A program made the translations under genes and the position numbers. Positions 1 through 9,312 of a stretch of 42,278 bases of DNA are shown here, one piece after another (position 1 is the stretch's first letter; each line of letters starts with the position of its first letter). The notes under the pieces were generated by a model. That model saw nothing but the letters and a program-made list of their open reading frames with translations, had not been told where the DNA came from and searched no databases. Source of the stretch: an uncultured Bacteroidales bacterium. Lineage in GTDB: Bacteria > Bacteroidota > Bacteroidia > Bacteroidales > Paludibacteraceae. Location: the NCBI GenBank assembly GCA_900319035.1, contig ONMU01000015.1, positions 1 to 42,278 on the forward strand, written 5' to 3'.

Positions 1-1554
1 TTTCTGGATGAGGATCCCCATTCGGGTCAGCCGCAGGAGAAGGTGATTACATCTGCGTCGGCGTTGTACCAGCAGGCGGTTCTGTCGCTGTATAGCCATA
101 TAGGCGGCAGCACGGACGGTTACGGGCTGCAGGGAACGTACCGCGGCGTGTATGATCTGCAGACTTTTGCGTCCAACGAAGCAATCATTCCGGTGCGCGG
201 CGGCGACTGGTGGGACGGCGGTCTGTGGGTGGATCTGCACGAGCATACATGGACGGTTGACAACGAGTGCTGCGAGAACTCATGGCGGTATCTGTTCCAA
301 CTCGTGGGGCTGTGCAACTATTCGCTGTCGCTTCTGGACGAATACGGATATCTCTTGACCCGGGACCAGTCGATGAGTTATAACGCCGAGGTGCGTGCGG
401 TGCGCGCGATGGCGTATATGTACCTGCTGGATCTGTTCGGGCGCGTGCCTATAGTGACCAAAATAACCATGCCCGTGCATGCTATCTACCAGTCCGAACG
501 GAGCGAAGTGTTTGATTTCGCATGGGATGAGATGCAGATGGCATTGCTCTACCTGCCCGACGAGCGCAGCAACAGCCGCGGCGAATACTACGGTCGTGTG
601 ACCAAGCCTGTAGTTCATTTTATGCTGATGAAAATGGCGCTCAATGCGGAGGTTTGGCGCGATGACGACTGGACGGATGAGGTGCGACCGGACGGCAAGA
701 CCATCCAACTGCCCTGCGGCGAGGCTGGAGAGAAAAACGCGTGGGAGGCGGTCAATTTCTACGGTCAGCAGATACTCAGTTCCCAAGCCGGATATGTGCT
801 CTGCGAGAGCCAGTTGAACTGTTTCTCGACGTACAACGAAGACGCGACGGAGAATATTTTCACCATTCCGATGGATCCGAATGTGTATCGGAATAGGTTC
901 AAGAACCTGTTCCGCAGTCTCCATTACCAGCACGCCGCGGCGATGGGTTACGGCGGCGAGAACGGTTCTTGTGCAACCCAGGAGACGCTGGATGTGTTCG
1001 GTTACGGCACGAACCATCCGGACTGCCGTTTCCCGACTACTTTCTTCTCAGGCATCGTCCATGTGCGGGGAGTCCCGTTGGTGCTTTCGTCCGGCGATAC
1101 GCTGGTTTATTATCCCCGCGAGGTGCAAATGAACCTGACGGGCAGTCCGTATGTGGCGACGGCAGGCGCACGCATGAGCAAGTATGCGCACGACCCGGGA
1201 ACGATCTTCGACGGTCAGTTGCGCAACAGCGATATTGTTCTCTTCCGTCTGGCGGACGTCTATCTGATGATGGCAGAGGCGAAAGTGCGCAACGGCGAAG
1301 ACGGACAGACGGAGTTCGAACTGGTTCGTCTGCGCGAAGCGATGGCGCTCAACCAGACGATCGAACCCCGCGATGCGACACTCGAAAATATCTATTATGA
1401 GCGGTGGATCGAACTGATGTGGGAAGGCTGGCATCGGCAGGATCAGATCCGCTTCGGCAAATTCGACTTAGATCCCGGTCTCTCTGTTTTCCCCATTCCC
1501 CAAACAGCTCTGCAGACCAACGGAAACCTGAAGCAGAACAAAGGCTACGAATAA
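1..1554 (+). CDS. SusD/RagB-family nutrient-binding lipoprotein, 5' truncated
   Basis: The reading frame is open from base 1, so the gene begins outside the window and its lipoprotein signal peptide is not visible; a GTG at 43 is internal. The visible 517 residues look like a SusD protein. The N-terminal part, FLDEDPHSG then YQQAVLSLYSHIGG, matches the start of the TPR-like helical fold. A typical late SusD block follows (DIVLFRLADVYLMMAEA), then an ERWIELMWEGWHRQDQIRFGK-like stretch near the end. SusD proteins sit on the outer membrane and close over a SusC porin to capture glycans or other nutrients. The SusC partner would be expected just upstream, outside the window. The substrate cannot be told. 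It ends 110 bp before htpG. Confidence 0.9.
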   Translation, partial: FLDEDPHSGQPQEKVITSASALYQQAVLSLYSHIGGSTDGYGLQGTYRGVYDLQTFASNEAIIPVRGGDWWDGGLWVDLHEHTWTVDNECCENSWRYLFQLVGLCNYSLSLLDEYGYLLTRDQSMSYNAEVRAVRAMAYMYLLDLFGRVPIVTKITMPVHAIYQSERSEVFDFAWDEMQMALLYLPDERSNSRGEYYGRVTKPVVHFMLMKMALNAEVWRDDDWTDEVRPDGKTIQLPCGEAGEKNAWEAVNFYGQQILSSQAGYVLCESQLNCFSTYNEDATENIFTIPMDPNVYRNRFKNLFRSLHYQHAAAMGYGGENGSCATQETLDVFGYGTNHPDCRFPTTFFSGIVHVRGVPLVLSSGDTLVYYPREVQMNLTGSPYVATAGARMSKYAHDPGTIFDGQLRNSDIVLFRLADVYLMMAEAKVRNGEDGQTEFELVRLREAMALNQTIEPRDATLENIYYERWIELMWEGWHRQDQIRFGKFDLDPGLSVFPIPQTALQTNGNLKQNKGYE

Positions 1555-1555
1555 C

Positions 1556-1570
1556 TGCCATTTTGGCAGA
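1556..1570. other. perfect inverted repeat just after the susD stop
   Basis: CTGCCA and TGGCAG flank a three-base loop, starting one base after the stop codon. It is followed on the + strand by A residues rather than T residues, so it is not a standard intrinsic terminator for the susD transcript. It could stabilise a 3' end or bind a protein. Confidence 0.4.
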
Positions 1571-1607
1571 AAAAAGCTCATGGCATGAGATTTGTTCAGA
1601 AAAAATC

Positions 1608-1639
1608 GGCATGACGGCATAACGTCATGACGACATGAC
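1608..1639. repeat. 8-bp tandem array, 4 copies
   Basis: Four consecutive units GGCATGAC, GGCATAAC, GTCATGAC and GACATGAC fill the gap between the susD gene and htpG. The array ends 25 bp before the chosen htpG start. It belongs to the 7/8/11-bp array phenomenon described in the findings. Confidence 0.8.
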
Positions 1640-1664
1640 GAAATTTTTAAACAAAACATATACT

Positions 1665-3599
1665 ATGAGCAAAGGTAATATTGGGGTAACGAGTGACAAT
1701 ATATTCCCCGTCATTAAGAAATTTTTGTATTCGGATCACGAGATCTTTTTGCGTGAGTTGATTTCCAATGCCGTAGATGCGACGCAGAAATTGAAGACGC
1801 TGTCGTCGGTCGGCGAAGTGAAAGGCGACCTGGGCGATTTGCGTGTACGCGTGTCTATAGATAAGAATAAGAAGACCTTGACGGTCTCGGATCACGGAAT
1901 CGGCATGACCGCTGAAGAGGTGGACAAATATATCAACCAGATTGCGTTCAGCGGCGCAGAGGAGTTTGTCAACAAATACAAAGACAAGACCGAGGCCATC
2001 ATCGGACATTTCGGTCTGGGCTTCTATTCCGCATTCATGGTCAGCAAGAAAGTGGAGATTTTCTCGCTGAGCTACCAAGAGGACGCGAAAGCCGTTCATT
2101 GGAGCTGCGAAGGCAATCCGGAGTACACCATGGAGGAGACGATCAAAGCCGAACGCGGTACGGATATCGTGCTGCATATAGATGATGAGTTTAGTCAGTA
2201 CCTCGAGGACGCTACCATCGAAGGACTGCTCAAGAAATACTGTAAGTTCCTGCCCGTAGAGATCGCTTTCGGCAAGAAGAAAGAATGGAAAGACGGCAAA
2301 GAGGTGGAGTTGGAGGAAGAGAACATCATCAACGATACCAACCCTGCTTGGACCCGCAAGCCGAGTGATCTGAAGGACGAGGATTACGACAAGTTCTACC
2401 ACGAGCTTTACCCGATGCAGATGGACGAACCGCTGTTCCATATTCACCTGAACGTGGACTATCCGTTCAACCTGACAGGTATCCTGTATTTCCCGAAGAT
2501 CAAGAGCAATTTGGATGTTCACCGCAATAAGATCCAACTCTACTGCAATCAGGTCTATGTGACGGACGAGGTGGAGAACATCGTACCGGAATATCTGACG
2601 TTGCTGCACGGTGTGATCGACAGTCCGGACATCCCTCTGAACGTCAGCCGAAGCTACCTGCAGAGCGATAATAACGTCAAGAAAATCAGCGGATACATCA
2701 CCAAGAAAGTGGCTGACAAGTTGGCAGAGCTGTACAAAGCCGACAAGGATGAGTTTGCCAAGAAATGGGACGACATCAAGATGTTCATCCAGTTTGGCAT
2801 GCTGACCGACGAGAAGTTCTACGAGAAAGCGACCGGTTTTGCACTCTACAAGAACCTTGATGGCAAGTACGCCACCTTGGACGAGTACATGGATCAAGTG
2901 CGTGAGAATCAGGTAGATAAGGACGGAAATATGGTACTGCTGTACACCAATGATCCGGACGCTCATTATACCTATATCGAGCGTGCGAAAGCGAAGGGTT
3001 ACGACGTGCTGCTGATGGACGGCGAGTTGGACGTTCATTGCATGAGTCAAGCCGAGCAGAAACACGAGAAACTGCGTTTCGTACGTATCGACAGCGACAC
3101 GATCGAGAACCTGATCCGGAAAGAGGAGACAGCCAAAGATAGCTACACCGACGAGCAGAAAGAAGGCCTGCGGAAGGCGTTTGAAGGACAGCTGCCGAGT
3201 GATGCCGACAAACTGCGTTACACCGTAACCTGCGAAGCAGCCGCAGCAGATGCACTACCTGTCTTCCTGACTCAGAACGAGTTCATGCGCCGAATGAAAG
3301 AGATGAGCGCGCATCAGCAAGGAATGAATTTCTACGGCAACCTGCCGGACAGCTATAACCTCGTGCTGAATACGAACCATCCGCTTATCCAAGAGTTGGT
3401 GGGTAAAGAGACTTCCGAACAAGTGAATGAAGAAGTCGAGAAAGACGGCAAGAAAGAGACCATTGTCAAAACAGTCTGCTCTTTGTCCGGTGAGGACGAG
3501 AAGATCAAACAGCTGATTGACATCGCGCTGTTGGCTTCCGGTCAGCTGAAAGGCGAAGCTTTGGCGAAGTTCGTGAACAGATCAGTGGAACTGCTCTAA
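1665..3599 (+). CDS. htpG: Molecular chaperone HtpG (Hsp90 family)
   Basis: Cytosolic ATP-dependent Hsp90 chaperone, 644 residues from the chosen start. The N-terminal GHKL ATPase has the expected motifs: ELISNAVDA (helix with the catalytic Glu and Mg-binding Asn), DHGIGMT and GHFGLGFYSAFM (lid and nucleotide contacts). The middle domain has YFPKIKSNLDVHRNKIQLY and the catalytic-loop region LNVSRSYLQ. A shorter C-terminal dimerisation domain ends in NRSVELL. An in-frame ATG at 1635 lies inside the tail of the 8-bp array; the start at 1665 gives the family's usual beginning MSKGNIGVTSDN and follows an A-rich stretch usual for Bacteroidetes. No TAnnTTTG promoter is evident in the 110-bp gap. 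A hairpin terminator follows, so the gene is probably transcribed alone or with susD. Confidence 0.97.
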   Translation: MSKGNIGVTSDNIFPVIKKFLYSDHEIFLRELISNAVDATQKLKTLSSVGEVKGDLGDLRVRVSIDKNKKTLTVSDHGIGMTAEEVDKYINQIAFSGAEEFVNKYKDKTEAIIGHFGLGFYSAFMVSKKVEIFSLSYQEDAKAVHWSCEGNPEYTMEETIKAERGTDIVLHIDDEFSQYLEDATIEGLLKKYCKFLPVEIAFGKKKEWKDGKEVELEEENIINDTNPAWTRKPSDLKDEDYDKFYHELYPMQMDEPLFHIHLNVDYPFNLTGILYFPKIKSNLDVHRNKIQLYCNQVYVTDEVENIVPEYLTLLHGVIDSPDIPLNVSRSYLQSDNNVKKISGYITKKVADKLAELYKADKDEFAKKWDDIKMFIQFGMLTDEKFYEKATGFALYKNLDGKYATLDEYMDQVRENQVDKDGNMVLLYTNDPDAHYTYIERAKAKGYDVLLMDGELDVHCMSQAEQKHEKLRFVRIDSDTIENLIRKEETAKDSYTDEQKEGLRKAFEGQLPSDADKLRYTVTCEAAAADALPVFLTQNEFMRRMKEMSAHQQGMNFYGNLPDSYNLVLNTNHPLIQELVGKETSEQVNEEVEKDGKKETIVKTVCSLSGEDEKIKQLIDIALLASGQLKGEALAKFVNRSVELL

Positions 3600-3627
3600 T
3601 AGTTTAGTGTTTAGTGTTTAGAGTTGA
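3600..3627. repeat. 7-bp tandem array, 4 copies
   Basis: Units TAGTTTA, GTGTTTA, GTGTTTA and GAGTTGA begin at the base directly after the htpG stop codon and run into the htpG terminator. Confidence 0.75.
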
Positions 3628-3632
3628 GAGAG

Positions 3633-3664
3633 AAGTGTGTCATGAGAAGTGGCACACTTTTTTA
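3633..3664 (+). terminator. Intrinsic terminator of htpG
   Basis: AAGTGTG pairs with CACACTT, extended by one G.T and one C-G pair into a 9-bp stem, followed by six or more T residues. Confidence 0.8.
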
Positions 3665-3706
3665 ATTTTTTATGCAAATAGTAGGGGTATTTTTATTCAA
3701 AATAGT

Positions 3707-3764
3707 ATACGATTATTAAGATTTTAAGTAAAAATTGAAAAATTGAGCACTTTTTCTTAATAAT
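3707..3764. promoter_or_regulatory. Candidate operator upstream of the TonB-receptor operon
   Basis: ATTATTAAGA at 3712-3721 and its exact reverse complement TCTTAATAAT at 3755-3764 form a 10-bp inverted repeat with a 33-bp gap, upstream of the promoter at 3770-3800. The left arm lies in a 15-bp word (ATACGATTATTAAGA) that recurs exactly at 10956-10970, at nearly the same distance from another promoter. This suggests a regulator site shared by the two surface-protein transcripts. Confidence 0.45.
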
Positions 3765-3769
3765 AGGTA

Positions 3770-3800
3770 TTGGGTGTATCCCAAAAAAGCAGTACCTTTG
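3770..3800 (+). promoter_or_regulatory. Bacteroidetes-type promoter of the TonB-receptor operon
   Basis: TTG at 3770-3772, a 20-bp spacer and TACCTTTG at 3793-3800 fit the -33/-7 pattern of the Bacteroidetes primary sigma factor. Transcription should start near 3806, leaving a leader of about 40 nt. Confidence 0.85.
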
Positions 3801-3847
3801 CACCCGATTTTGAAATGATGTATTAGTTAAACGTACAAAAGAGAAAA

Positions 3848-6634
3848 ATGCAAAATTATTTTAGACAAACAGTCACTATTTTTTTTGTGGCGCTTTTGTG
3901 CCCATTGTTTGCACAAAAGAAAGCATCCACAATGACCGAAGTATCGGGTATTGTAACCGATTTCCAGACGCGTGAGCCTCTGATCGGTGTAACTATTTAC
4001 GACGTTAACAATCCTACCGTAGGTACCGTAACGGACATAGACGGTCGGTATTCAATTACGCTGGACACGAAAAAAGCTGTTCAGCTTAGTTTTTCGTATG
4101 TGGGTTATGACACGGAGACGTACCTTGTGACGTCCGTGCTGACGAAATTGGATGTTCCTCTGCTGCCTCATAACGAGAAACTGGACGAGGTGGTAGTGAC
4201 CGCCGGTCGTTTTGAGCAACGTAAGACGGACGTAACGGTCTCGATGGAGGTGATCAAGCCGGAGATGCTGCGTAGTCAGGCTCCGACCGACCTGTCGGCT
4301 ACCTTGCAGACCCTGCCGGGTGTGGAGATCATCGACAAGCAGCCGAGTATCCGTGGCGGTGGAGGTTGGACCTACAGCGTAGGTAGCCGTTGTCAGGTGC
4401 TGATGGACGAGATGACGATCCTGAACCCCAAGACCGGTGAGATCAACTGGAACAACGTACCGCTGGAGAACGTAGCGCAGGTAGAGGTGATCAAAGGTGC
4501 TTCGTCGGTGCTGTACGGTTCGTCGGCGCTGAACGGTGTGATCAACGTTCGTACACAGCGTCCGGGTCTGAAGCCGGAGACGAAAGTGAGCGGTTACGTA
4601 GGTGTTTACGACAACTACAAGAACTATAAATACACGGGTGCGCGCCTTCCTCTTTATTACGGAGCAGAGGCTTCTCACTCCCGTCGTATCGGTAATTTTG
4701 ACGTATCGGCTGCTATCAGCGGATTCAAAGATGAGGGTTATCGTAAGCAGAGCTTCAACGACCGTGTGCGTCTGGGCGGCAACATGACCTACCATGTACC
4801 TATGCCGGAAGGCAAATACATGACCGTAGGCGCCAATATGAACTATGTAGCTAACCGATACGGAGATTTCTTCATCTGGCGTAGCCCGAAGGATCCGCTT
4901 CATCCGTCTCCGCTGACGAACATGGGTCGTAAGGAGCATAACTTCAACATCGACCCCTTCCTCAACTACGACGACACCGACAAAGGTATCTCGCATAAGC
5001 TGCGTACCCGTTTCTATGTAACGTCGGACAACCTGACGACGCCCTCTGAGCGTATGAGCTCCGAGGACCTCGCTAAATGGGGAGTCACGAGTTTTGATAT
5101 GAATAAGGCCGGAAGCTTGATAGAGAAGATCGGGAACGGAGGTAATATTTTGGATGCCTTTGTAAGCATCTACGGAACAGAGCTTATACCTATACTGAAC
5201 GACTTGAGTAGGAGTCCAATAAATTATACGAATCTCATTAATCATGGTATTGACTTAGTACAAAAGGGGTTCGGTTATACCGGTACGGTAGCTGAGCTGC
5301 AAGATGCAGCCGCTTATGCGATGTCGCTGGTAGCGGACAACAACCCTACCCGTCCTGAGATGACCTATAACGGCTATGTCGATTATCAGTTCTCCAAGTC
5401 TTGGAAATCAGGCGTACGTCTGACGACCGGTATCAACTGGAGTCACATCACCAATACCGCCAATATCACCGGTACGCATCAGACGGATAACCTTGCGGCT
5501 TATCTGCAGTACGATCATCGTATCGTCAATCGTCTGTCGCTGAGTGCGGGCGTTCGTTTTGAGTACTACCGTATGGATAATGATTTCAAGGAAGCAAATA
5601 TCCAGATCGGTAACTGGCTCTGCCCGGTACGTCCTGTTGTTCGTGCGGGTTTGAACTGGGAGATCTACAAAGCCGGATTCCTCCGCGCAAGCTTCGGTCA
5701 GGGTTATCGCAACCCGTCTATCACGGAGAAATTTGCTCGTAAGGACATTGGTGGCGTAGGTGTTTATCCGAATCATAACGTCAAACCGGAGAGAGGCTAC
5801 AATGCCGAATTGGGTTATATGCAGCTCTATAAGTTCGGTCCGATCACCGGTATGCTCGATGTAGCCGGTTTCTACACGGAGTACCGCGATATGATTGAGT
5901 ATCAGTTCGGTCTGTTCCGCAACTCGGATTTCACGATGATCAACTCCATCGATGATGTGATTGACGAAGGCATAAAGATGATTGATAACATCCAGCAGAC
6001 CAAGTCTCTGAACAACGCCGGTATCGGTATCGGTGCGCAGTTCGTGAACGTAGGTCATGCGCGTATCTACGGTGCCGAAGTCAGCACGAACGGTAAAGTG
6101 GATATCAACAAAGATATGAACCTGATGTACACCATCGGTTATACCTTCACCGAGCCGGAAGATCTGGACAACAAGAAACGTATCGAGGAGGAGAAGACCT
6201 ACACCGATCCGCTGCAGATGAAGAATAAGTCCAACGACTCCAAGTACCTCAAATACCGCAACAAACACTCGTTCAAAACTACGATCGACTATAACTACAA
6301 GTGGTTGTCGCTGGGTGTGAACATGATGTATAGGAGTAAGATGTTAGCGGTGGACTACCTGATGGTGGACGAGCGCGAGAAAGCAGAGCCGGATCTGATG
6401 GATTATGCCCGTAAGTTCATCTTCGGTTACGAAGACGGTGTGTCGCTGCATGACTACTGGATGGATCATAACAAAGGTACCTTCACGATGGATCTGCGTG
6501 CTACCGTACGATTCAAGGAGTACGCTGAGGTACAGTTCCTCGTCAATAACCTGCTCAATACGGAGTATAGTTTCCGCCCGATGGCTTTGGCTGCTCCCCG
6601 TACGTTCGTTTGCCGACTGAATCTGAAGTTCTAA
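3848..6634 (+). CDS. TonB-dependent outer-membrane receptor
   Basis: 928 residues. A signal peptide (about 1-22) is followed by a carboxypeptidase-regulatory-like domain (about 30-108: SGIVTDFQTREPLIGVTI, GTVTDIDGRYSI, LSFSYVGYDT). Next come a TonB box-like DEVVVTAGR (113-121), a plug domain (about 120-237, with QVEVIKGASSVLYGSSALNGVINV) and a beta-barrel ending in the aromatic-final strand RTFVCRLNLKF. The length and the plain iron-complex-type plug differ from a SusC porin, and no susD follows it. It is therefore more like a siderophore, heme or cobalamin receptor than a glycan importer. The ligand is unknown. It is the first gene of an operon: the next start is 19 bp downstream and encodes a secreted calycin-like/PCMD protein, which may bind the same ligand or assist at the surface. 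Confidence 0.93.
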   Translation: MQNYFRQTVTIFFVALLCPLFAQKKASTMTEVSGIVTDFQTREPLIGVTIYDVNNPTVGTVTDIDGRYSITLDTKKAVQLSFSYVGYDTETYLVTSVLTKLDVPLLPHNEKLDEVVVTAGRFEQRKTDVTVSMEVIKPEMLRSQAPTDLSATLQTLPGVEIIDKQPSIRGGGGWTYSVGSRCQVLMDEMTILNPKTGEINWNNVPLENVAQVEVIKGASSVLYGSSALNGVINVRTQRPGLKPETKVSGYVGVYDNYKNYKYTGARLPLYYGAEASHSRRIGNFDVSAAISGFKDEGYRKQSFNDRVRLGGNMTYHVPMPEGKYMTVGANMNYVANRYGDFFIWRSPKDPLHPSPLTNMGRKEHNFNIDPFLNYDDTDKGISHKLRTRFYVTSDNLTTPSERMSSEDLAKWGVTSFDMNKAGSLIEKIGNGGNILDAFVSIYGTELIPILNDLSRSPINYTNLINHGIDLVQKGFGYTGTVAELQDAAAYAMSLVADNNPTRPEMTYNGYVDYQFSKSWKSGVRLTTGINWSHITNTANITGTHQTDNLAAYLQYDHRIVNRLSLSAGVRFEYYRMDNDFKEANIQIGNWLCPVRPVVRAGLNWEIYKAGFLRASFGQGYRNPSITEKFARKDIGGVGVYPNHNVKPERGYNAELGYMQLYKFGPITGMLDVAGFYTEYRDMIEYQFGLFRNSDFTMINSIDDVIDEGIKMIDNIQQTKSLNNAGIGIGAQFVNVGHARIYGAEVSTNGKVDINKDMNLMYTIGYTFTEPEDLDNKKRIEEEKTYTDPLQMKNKSNDSKYLKYRNKHSFKTTIDYNYKWLSLGVNMMYRSKMLAVDYLMVDEREKAEPDLMDYARKFIFGYEDGVSLHDYWMDHNKGTFTMDLRATVRFKEYAEVQFLVNNLLNTEYSFRPMALAAPRTFVCRLNLKF

Positions 6635-6652
6635 ATTGAAAATTATAGGCTT

Positions 6653-9283
6653 ATGAAAAAGATATTTACTGCTATTTGTATATTGGTGTCGCTGAGTGTA
6701 CAGGCTGCACAGCTGGGTGTGTATAGCGGTTCGGTGACCATCAACGGCACTTCATACAACGCAAGTCGAATCTATGTCTTGCCCGGCGCAGAAGCGAACA
6801 CATTGACATGCGTGGTAGGGCAACAGGTACTGGTTAATATACCATCATCATCGATTGTTCTCTCGGCACAGGAGATTAACGCCAATTATGCCATTACGAA
6901 CGGTGGTTTTGAAGGCAACTGGTCGAATAGCGAGCCACAAGGCTGGCATTCGTTCCCTTCTGCTACTGGTACCTATGCTTCAATGGCAGGCGGTGATGAT
7001 CAGTACAAACAGTCCACCGAAAAACGACCGGGTTCAACGGGTTCTCATAGTGTGTTGATAGCCTCTAACCTCATAGCCGGTGTCAAAGCGAACGGTAACT
7101 GTACAAATGGTCGTATCAATGCAGGATCGATGACTGCTTCAGATGCCAGCGGCAACTATAACTTCTCTGATCCGTCCAACAACGGCTACAACACCCCGTT
7201 TGTGGGTAACCCGGATTCGATGGTATTCTGGGCAAAATATATCCCTGCAGATGAGAACCCTTCGAATAGTGTGAACAAAGCGCGTATGCACACGGTCATT
7301 ACCACCAATGCGCGCTATCAGGACCCGGAATCAAGCAACTACTCCTCGGTGAAAATTGCAGAAGCGACCATCAACTATTCCGCTACTTCTTCGATGGGTT
7401 GGCAGCGTATATCGGTACCTTTCGTGTACTCATCTCTTAATCCGGCATCGGCGGCTTATGTGTTAGTTACCTTTACCACGAACCAAACTCCAGGCGGCGG
7501 TTCAACGTACTCGACCGGAAGTCTTTTCAACAAGACCGTTTATCCGGATAAAATCTATCTTGACGATGCAGAGATGGTTTATAACCACAGTCTGACTCAA
7601 TTGACAGTTGACGGCGAAGTTATTTCTTTTACGAATGGTCAAGCGACAACAAATAAGATTTATAGCAATGAGTACGCTGTTTCAGCTACGACGAACGGTA
7701 AGGCAGCTAAGACGTTTATCGGATATGATGCGACCAATTACCGTATGTATATCTACGTAGTAGCAGATAACTACTCACAGGCGCACACGTATTCCTTATA
7801 TACTCTGCAGATGGCAGAACCCATCAAGGATACTGAATACGCCTACTCCGCTACCACTTGCGACAACGAGCCGTATTCGGACAATTTGTTCCAGAACCTG
7901 ACTAAGTCCGGTGTCTTTCACACCACTATCCCCAATACGCAAGGAGGTGACTCGCTGATCACGCTGACGCTGACGGTGAACAAGACCTATGCTTTCTCTG
8001 CCGAAGGGACAATCAAGATGGATGAGAGTTACACTTGGCGTGAGAAAACCTATCAGAATCTCACTCCGAGCGTACATACTTTTGCTGATTCGCTGCAAAC
8101 GGAAGCCGGTTGTGACTCTGTCTATACGCTGACGCTGACCGTTCAGTCGATCGGTTATTGGTACGACGAGACGATGAGCGTTTGTCAGAACGAAGAGGCG
8201 AGTTGGCATCAGAAAACGCTGAAGAGTTCAGCAGCAGGTACGTTCACGGTCTATGACTCGCTTCAATCGATTTACGGTAAAGACTCTATCTATCGGCTGA
8301 CGCTGACTGTGTTGCCGACCTATACGATACCTTTTGAGGCAACGATCAAGATGAACGAGAGCTACACTTGGCGTGAGAATACCTATGAGCATCTCACTCC
8401 GGGTACATACACCTATGTGGACTCGCTGAAGACGAAAGCCGGTTGCGACTCTGTGCTGATCCTGACGCTGACAGTAGAGCCTATAGGCTATTTGTTCGAA
8501 GAGACGATGAGCGCTTGTCGAAACGAAGAGACCAGTTGGCATCAGAAAGCGTTGAATACCTCGGAGGATGGCACGTTCACGGTCTATGACTCATTAAAAT
8601 CGATTTACGGACAGGACTCCATCTACGCCCTGACGCTTACGGTTCATCCTGTATATCTGTTCACGGAAGAGAAATACGTCAACGAAGCCGACTTGGTTTG
8701 GCGCGGCAAGACCATTACAGACCTGCCTAAACGCGAAGAACCGTATCTGATCTACGACTCGCTGATGAGCCAGTTCGGTTGCGACTCCGTTTACATGCTT
8801 CGTTTGCACGTATCGGATATACCTATCACTTACGGCAGTTACACCAACGAGTGCTGCGAGGGTGAGTTTATTCTCTTCGATGGTGTGGAATACAGAGAGT
8901 CGTTTGAGGGTGATGTACGTGTAGCCGAGAGAAATATCTACGGCGGAGACTCCATCGTCCATGTGACCATCACCGTCTTCCCGTCGTATTATATCGAGGA
9001 AGAGATGACGATTGTCGTAGGCGAAGAGGCTCAATGGGAGTACTATGAGTTGAGTCAGTTCCCCTTAGGTTCGACGACCCTGAAGGCGGAATTCTGGTCG
9101 GATGATTTCTGCGATTCCATCCGCGTACTGCACCTCACTGTTGAGCCCAAACCAATCGGTACGGGACTGCCGAACACGCTCTCCGAGAAGCGCGTAGCTC
9201 GCAAAGTGCTATACAACGGACGTATCTATATCATCCGCAAGGACGAAAATGTATATGATGTATTAGGAAACAAAATACAATAA
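6653..9283 (+). CDS. Secreted PCMD-domain protein with about eight 50-residue GCDSVY repeats and C-terminal tail
   Basis: 876 residues with a signal peptide ending near residue 19. It starts with a short calycin-like fragment (about 21-75, GVYSGSVTINGTSY, IYVLPGAEANTLT), much shorter than in the next gene. A region of about 80-315 resembles the putative carbohydrate metabolism domain PCMD (GFEGNWSNSEPQGWHSF, NSVNKARMHTVITTNARY, KIYLDDAEMVYN). About eight repeats of 50 residues follow (about 393-835), each ending in a [G/C]-[C/K/Q]-DS-[V/I]-x(3)-L-x-LTV consensus. Repeats 2+3 and 4+5 look like a duplicated pair of about 100 residues. The last 25 residues carry the tail shared with seven other proteins here. 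Probably surface-exposed or released through a type IX-like route; binding target unknown. Middle gene of the TonB-receptor operon. Confidence 0.8.
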   Translation: MKKIFTAICILVSLSVQAAQLGVYSGSVTINGTSYNASRIYVLPGAEANTLTCVVGQQVLVNIPSSSIVLSAQEINANYAITNGGFEGNWSNSEPQGWHSFPSATGTYASMAGGDDQYKQSTEKRPGSTGSHSVLIASNLIAGVKANGNCTNGRINAGSMTASDASGNYNFSDPSNNGYNTPFVGNPDSMVFWAKYIPADENPSNSVNKARMHTVITTNARYQDPESSNYSSVKIAEATINYSATSSMGWQRISVPFVYSSLNPASAAYVLVTFTTNQTPGGGSTYSTGSLFNKTVYPDKIYLDDAEMVYNHSLTQLTVDGEVISFTNGQATTNKIYSNEYAVSATTNGKAAKTFIGYDATNYRMYIYVVADNYSQAHTYSLYTLQMAEPIKDTEYAYSATTCDNEPYSDNLFQNLTKSGVFHTTIPNTQGGDSLITLTLTVNKTYAFSAEGTIKMDESYTWREKTYQNLTPSVHTFADSLQTEAGCDSVYTLTLTVQSIGYWYDETMSVCQNEEASWHQKTLKSSAAGTFTVYDSLQSIYGKDSIYRLTLTVLPTYTIPFEATIKMNESYTWRENTYEHLTPGTYTYVDSLKTKAGCDSVLILTLTVEPIGYLFEETMSACRNEETSWHQKALNTSEDGTFTVYDSLKSIYGQDSIYALTLTVHPVYLFTEEKYVNEADLVWRGKTITDLPKREEPYLIYDSLMSQFGCDSVYMLRLHVSDIPITYGSYTNECCEGEFILFDGVEYRESFEGDVRVAERNIYGGDSIVHVTITVFPSYYIEEEMTIVVGEEAQWEYYELSQFPLGSTTLKAEFWSDDFCDSIRVLHLTVEPKPIGTGLPNTLSEKRVARKVLYNGRIYIIRKDENVYDVLGNKIQ

Positions 9284-9312
9284 CCATTAATATTATCAAA
9301 ACAACAAAAAAA

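Noticed and set aside
1556-1570. Intrinsic terminator after the susD gene
   Set aside because: The stem is short and followed by A residues on the transcribed strand, so it is listed only as an inverted repeat.
1647-3065. 472-residue open frame opposite htpG
   Set aside because: Shadow of a highly conserved gene; the translation resembles no protein family.
4052-5245. 397-residue open frame opposite the TonB-dependent receptor
   Set aside because: Antisense shadow caused by codon bias; the receptor's domains are continuous on the other strand.
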